A DNA stretch of 6,064 bases from Aquirhabdus sp. (GTDB taxonomy: Bacteria > Pseudomonadota > Gammaproteobacteria > Pseudomonadales > Moraxellaceae), in assembly GCA_030151145.1 (NCBI GenBank), contig JASLEL010000042.1, positions 1-6,064 of the forward strand, in the 5' to 3' direction. Shown here in pieces: positions 4,520 through 6,064 of the stretch; position 1 is the first letter of the stretch, and every line of letters starts with the position of its first letter. Both the position numbers and the translations under genes were made by a program. Under the pieces are notes generated by a model. That model was not told where the DNA came from. It was given only the letters and a program-made list of their open reading frames with translations, and made no database searches.

Positions 4520-6016
4520 ATGTCAGCACACTTCCGTTTGTCTTTACTTGCCATTGCTATTACTACCCTGATTTCAGGCTGTGGTAGCCACGATGATAGC
4601 CCCGTTGCGACGCCCTCACCCGCGCCATCGCCTTCCCCTGCGCCTGTACCAACGCCATCAGCCAAGGCCAAAAATGTCATTTTTCTGCTTGGTGATGGTT
4701 ATGGCATGACCACTATGACCGCAACCCGGATCTATAAAGTCGGTGAAGACGGCGATCTGACATTGGATACCCTGCCCGAAACGGCATTTGTTAAAACCTT
4801 CTCCAATGACGCTCAGGTGACAGACAGTGCGCCTTCCATGGCGGCCTATATGACCGGCGTCAAGATGAATAACGAAGTCATCTCCATGAGCACTGACACC
4901 GTGGCGCGCGATGCATCTACAGGTAAGGATTATGTGGATGCCAATGGTGACACCCTGTGCCCAACCACAGACGGTAAGCCGGTACAGACACTGCTGGAGC
5001 TGTTTAAGTCCAAGGGATTACCGGTCGGTGTCGTGACCACGACCCGGATTACCCATGCGACCCCTGCAGATACCTATGCCCATATCTGCCATCGTGATGG
5101 TGAAAATGCCATTGCCGCGCAGCTGGTACCCAATGGTGCCGGTTACAACAAAAATCTGGGTGATGGTGTGGATGTCTTTTTTGGCGGCGGTAAGCAGTTC
5201 TTTACCCCGAAAGAAAATGGCGGCAAACGCACAGACAAACGTGATCTGGTCACCGAGCTCAAAGCGGCAAACTATACCGTGGCAGGCAACAGTGCAGACT
5301 TCAATGCGATCGATGCCAGCAAGCTGGATAGCAAAGCCAAGGTCGCCGGGCTGTTTACCAGCAGCCATATGACTTACAACCTCGATCGTGATCCGGCAAA
5401 AGAGCCGAGCCTGCCTGAGATGACCGGCAAAGCCATCGATGTACTGGCCAAGAAAGCGCAAAATCAAGGCTTCTTCCTTATGGTCGAGGGCGGTCGCATT
5501 GACCACGCTCTGCATGAAACCAATGCCCGCCGTGCACTTGAGGAAGCATCTCAATTCGATGACAGCCTGAAAGTCGCTATCGACAAGATGAAAGCCGTAG
5601 ATCCTGATCTGAAAAACACCCTGATCGTTGTCACTGCCGACCATGACCACAGCATGGTGCTCAATGGTTATGCCAAACGTACTGGCAAAACTTCGGATAC
5701 GAATCCAGGTGTGCTGGGCCTTGCCAAGAGCTACGTCACCGGTGCGCTGCTGACGGATATCAATCAGATGCCTTACACCATCATTGGCTTTGGTAATGGT
5801 GAAAACCGTCCGACTACCCGTACTGCACTCACGGATGCCCAGGTCTTTGACAAAAACTACCATCAGGAAGCCGTGGTTCCTACGGCCGTTGGCAATGAAA
5901 CCCACGGTGGTGCCGATGTTTTCCTCGGTGCGATGGGTAATGGTGCAGATCAGTTCTCAGGCACGATGGAAAATATCGACGTCTACGGTCTGATCCGTAA
6001 AGCCACTGGCCTGTAA
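4520..6016 (+). CDS. phoA: Lipid-anchored alkaline phosphatase
   Basis: The enzyme hydrolyses phosphate monoesters outside the cytoplasm. The 498-residue protein starts at ATG 4520, with TAGG (4509-4512) seven bases upstream. Residues 1-21 are a lipoprotein signal with lipobox ISGC, lipidated at C21. The +2 residue is Gly, not Asp, so Lol sorting to the outer membrane is expected. A Ser/Pro/Ala linker (about 28-50) precedes the catalytic domain. Residues aligned by eye with E. coli PhoA are the metal ligand D59 (GDG), nucleophile S103 (TDSAP), R192 (phosphate-binding R166), E323, D328 and H332 (VEGGRIDHALH), D374 and H375 (TADHDH), and H462 (NETHGG). H179 and H329 replace E. coli D153 and K328, as in animal and many bacterial enzymes. 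C147 and C190 might form a disulfide. The protein is somewhat longer than E. coli PhoA (471). It lies alone behind a terminator and an AT-rich control region. Family and activity are secure; the symbol is by homology. Confidence 0.93.
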   Translation: MSAHFRLSLLAIAITTLISGCGSHDDSPVATPSPAPSPSPAPVPTPSAKAKNVIFLLGDGYGMTTMTATRIYKVGEDGDLTLDTLPETAFVKTFSNDAQVTDSAPSMAAYMTGVKMNNEVISMSTDTVARDASTGKDYVDANGDTLCPTTDGKPVQTLLELFKSKGLPVGVVTTTRITHATPADTYAHICHRDGENAIAAQLVPNGAGYNKNLGDGVDVFFGGGKQFFTPKENGGKRTDKRDLVTELKAANYTVAGNSADFNAIDASKLDSKAKVAGLFTSSHMTYNLDRDPAKEPSLPEMTGKAIDVLAKKAQNQGFFLMVEGGRIDHALHETNARRALEEASQFDDSLKVAIDKMKAVDPDLKNTLIVVTADHDHSMVLNGYAKRTGKTSDTNPGVLGLAKSYVTGALLTDINQMPYTIIGFGNGENRPTTRTALTDAQVFDKNYHQEAVVPTAVGNETHGGADVFLGAMGNGADQFSGTMENIDVYGLIRKATGL

Positions 6017-6051
6017 GCAAAACTTTGACTGAATTAAAGACGAGATCACAC

Positions 6052-6064
6052 ATGAACAGTGTAT
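6052..6064 (+). CDS. Probable start of the next gene, cut by window edge
   Basis: An ATG at 6052 opens MNSV and runs off the window. A weak ribosome site GAG (6042-6044) lies seven bases upstream. The gap from the phosphatase stop is 35 bases and I see no terminator in it, so it would be co-transcribed with the phosphatase. Four codons are too few to identify a product. Confidence 0.4.

Noticed and set aside
5018..5905. 295-codon open frame on the minus strand
   Set aside because: It lies wholly antisense inside the alkaline phosphatase, whose motifs prove the plus frame. Its protein has no recognisable domain; it is a codon-bias shadow.
1..6064. CRISPR array, tRNA/rRNA, insertion sequence, prophage or defence genes
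   Set aside because: No regularly spaced repeats, tRNA-like folds, transposase frames or terminal repeats were seen; all substantial coding is accounted for by metabolic and envelope genes.

Overview
The window looks like chromosomal DNA of a gammaproteobacterium, most likely a member of the Moraxellaceae (Acinetobacter/Psychrobacter/Alkanindiges type). This rests on how the acetolactate synthase proteins read, the gene order ilvI-ilvH-ilvC, the small secreted DUF4124-type proteins and the lipoprotein alkaline phosphatase. It is an inference from recalled family features; no search was run.

Layout. Positions 1-2705, minus strand: a branched-chain amino acid operon in the order ilvI (acetolactate synthase large subunit), ilvH (regulatory subunit), ilvC (ketol-acid reductoisomerase, cut by the window edge). 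ilvI and ilvH overlap by one base. ilvH and ilvC are separated by 228 bases that hold several perfect inverted repeats. Positions 2706-3146 are a divergent intergenic region. It has a good sigma70-type promoter facing ilvI about 300 bases upstream of the gene, and a weaker promoter facing the other way. Positions 3147-4180, plus strand: two neighbouring genes for small exported proteins. The second is a clear DUF4124 protein and the first a diverged relative with an Ala/Pro/Thr-rich tail. A strong intrinsic terminator closes this part (4209-4236). Positions 4237-4519 are a non-coding stretch that becomes extremely AT-rich and carries palindromes and 11-bp-spaced repeats. Positions 4520-6016, plus strand: a lipid-anchored alkaline phosphatase with a full set of catalytic residues. 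A next gene probably starts at 6052, but only four codons are visible.

How the genes work together. IlvI and IlvH form the holoenzyme that makes acetolactate or acetohydroxybutyrate, and IlvC carries out the next step of valine/isoleucine (and leucine precursor) synthesis. IlvH carries the residues of the valine-feedback site. The plus-strand genes are a separate envelope set: two exported small proteins of unknown job and a phosphatase that would release phosphate from external esters. Nothing links them functionally to the ilv operon.

I found no mobile element, CRISPR array, tRNA, rRNA or obviously new system. The parts that deserve attention are non-coding: the long ilvI leader, the ilvH-ilvC hairpins, and the AT-rich control region of the phosphatase.
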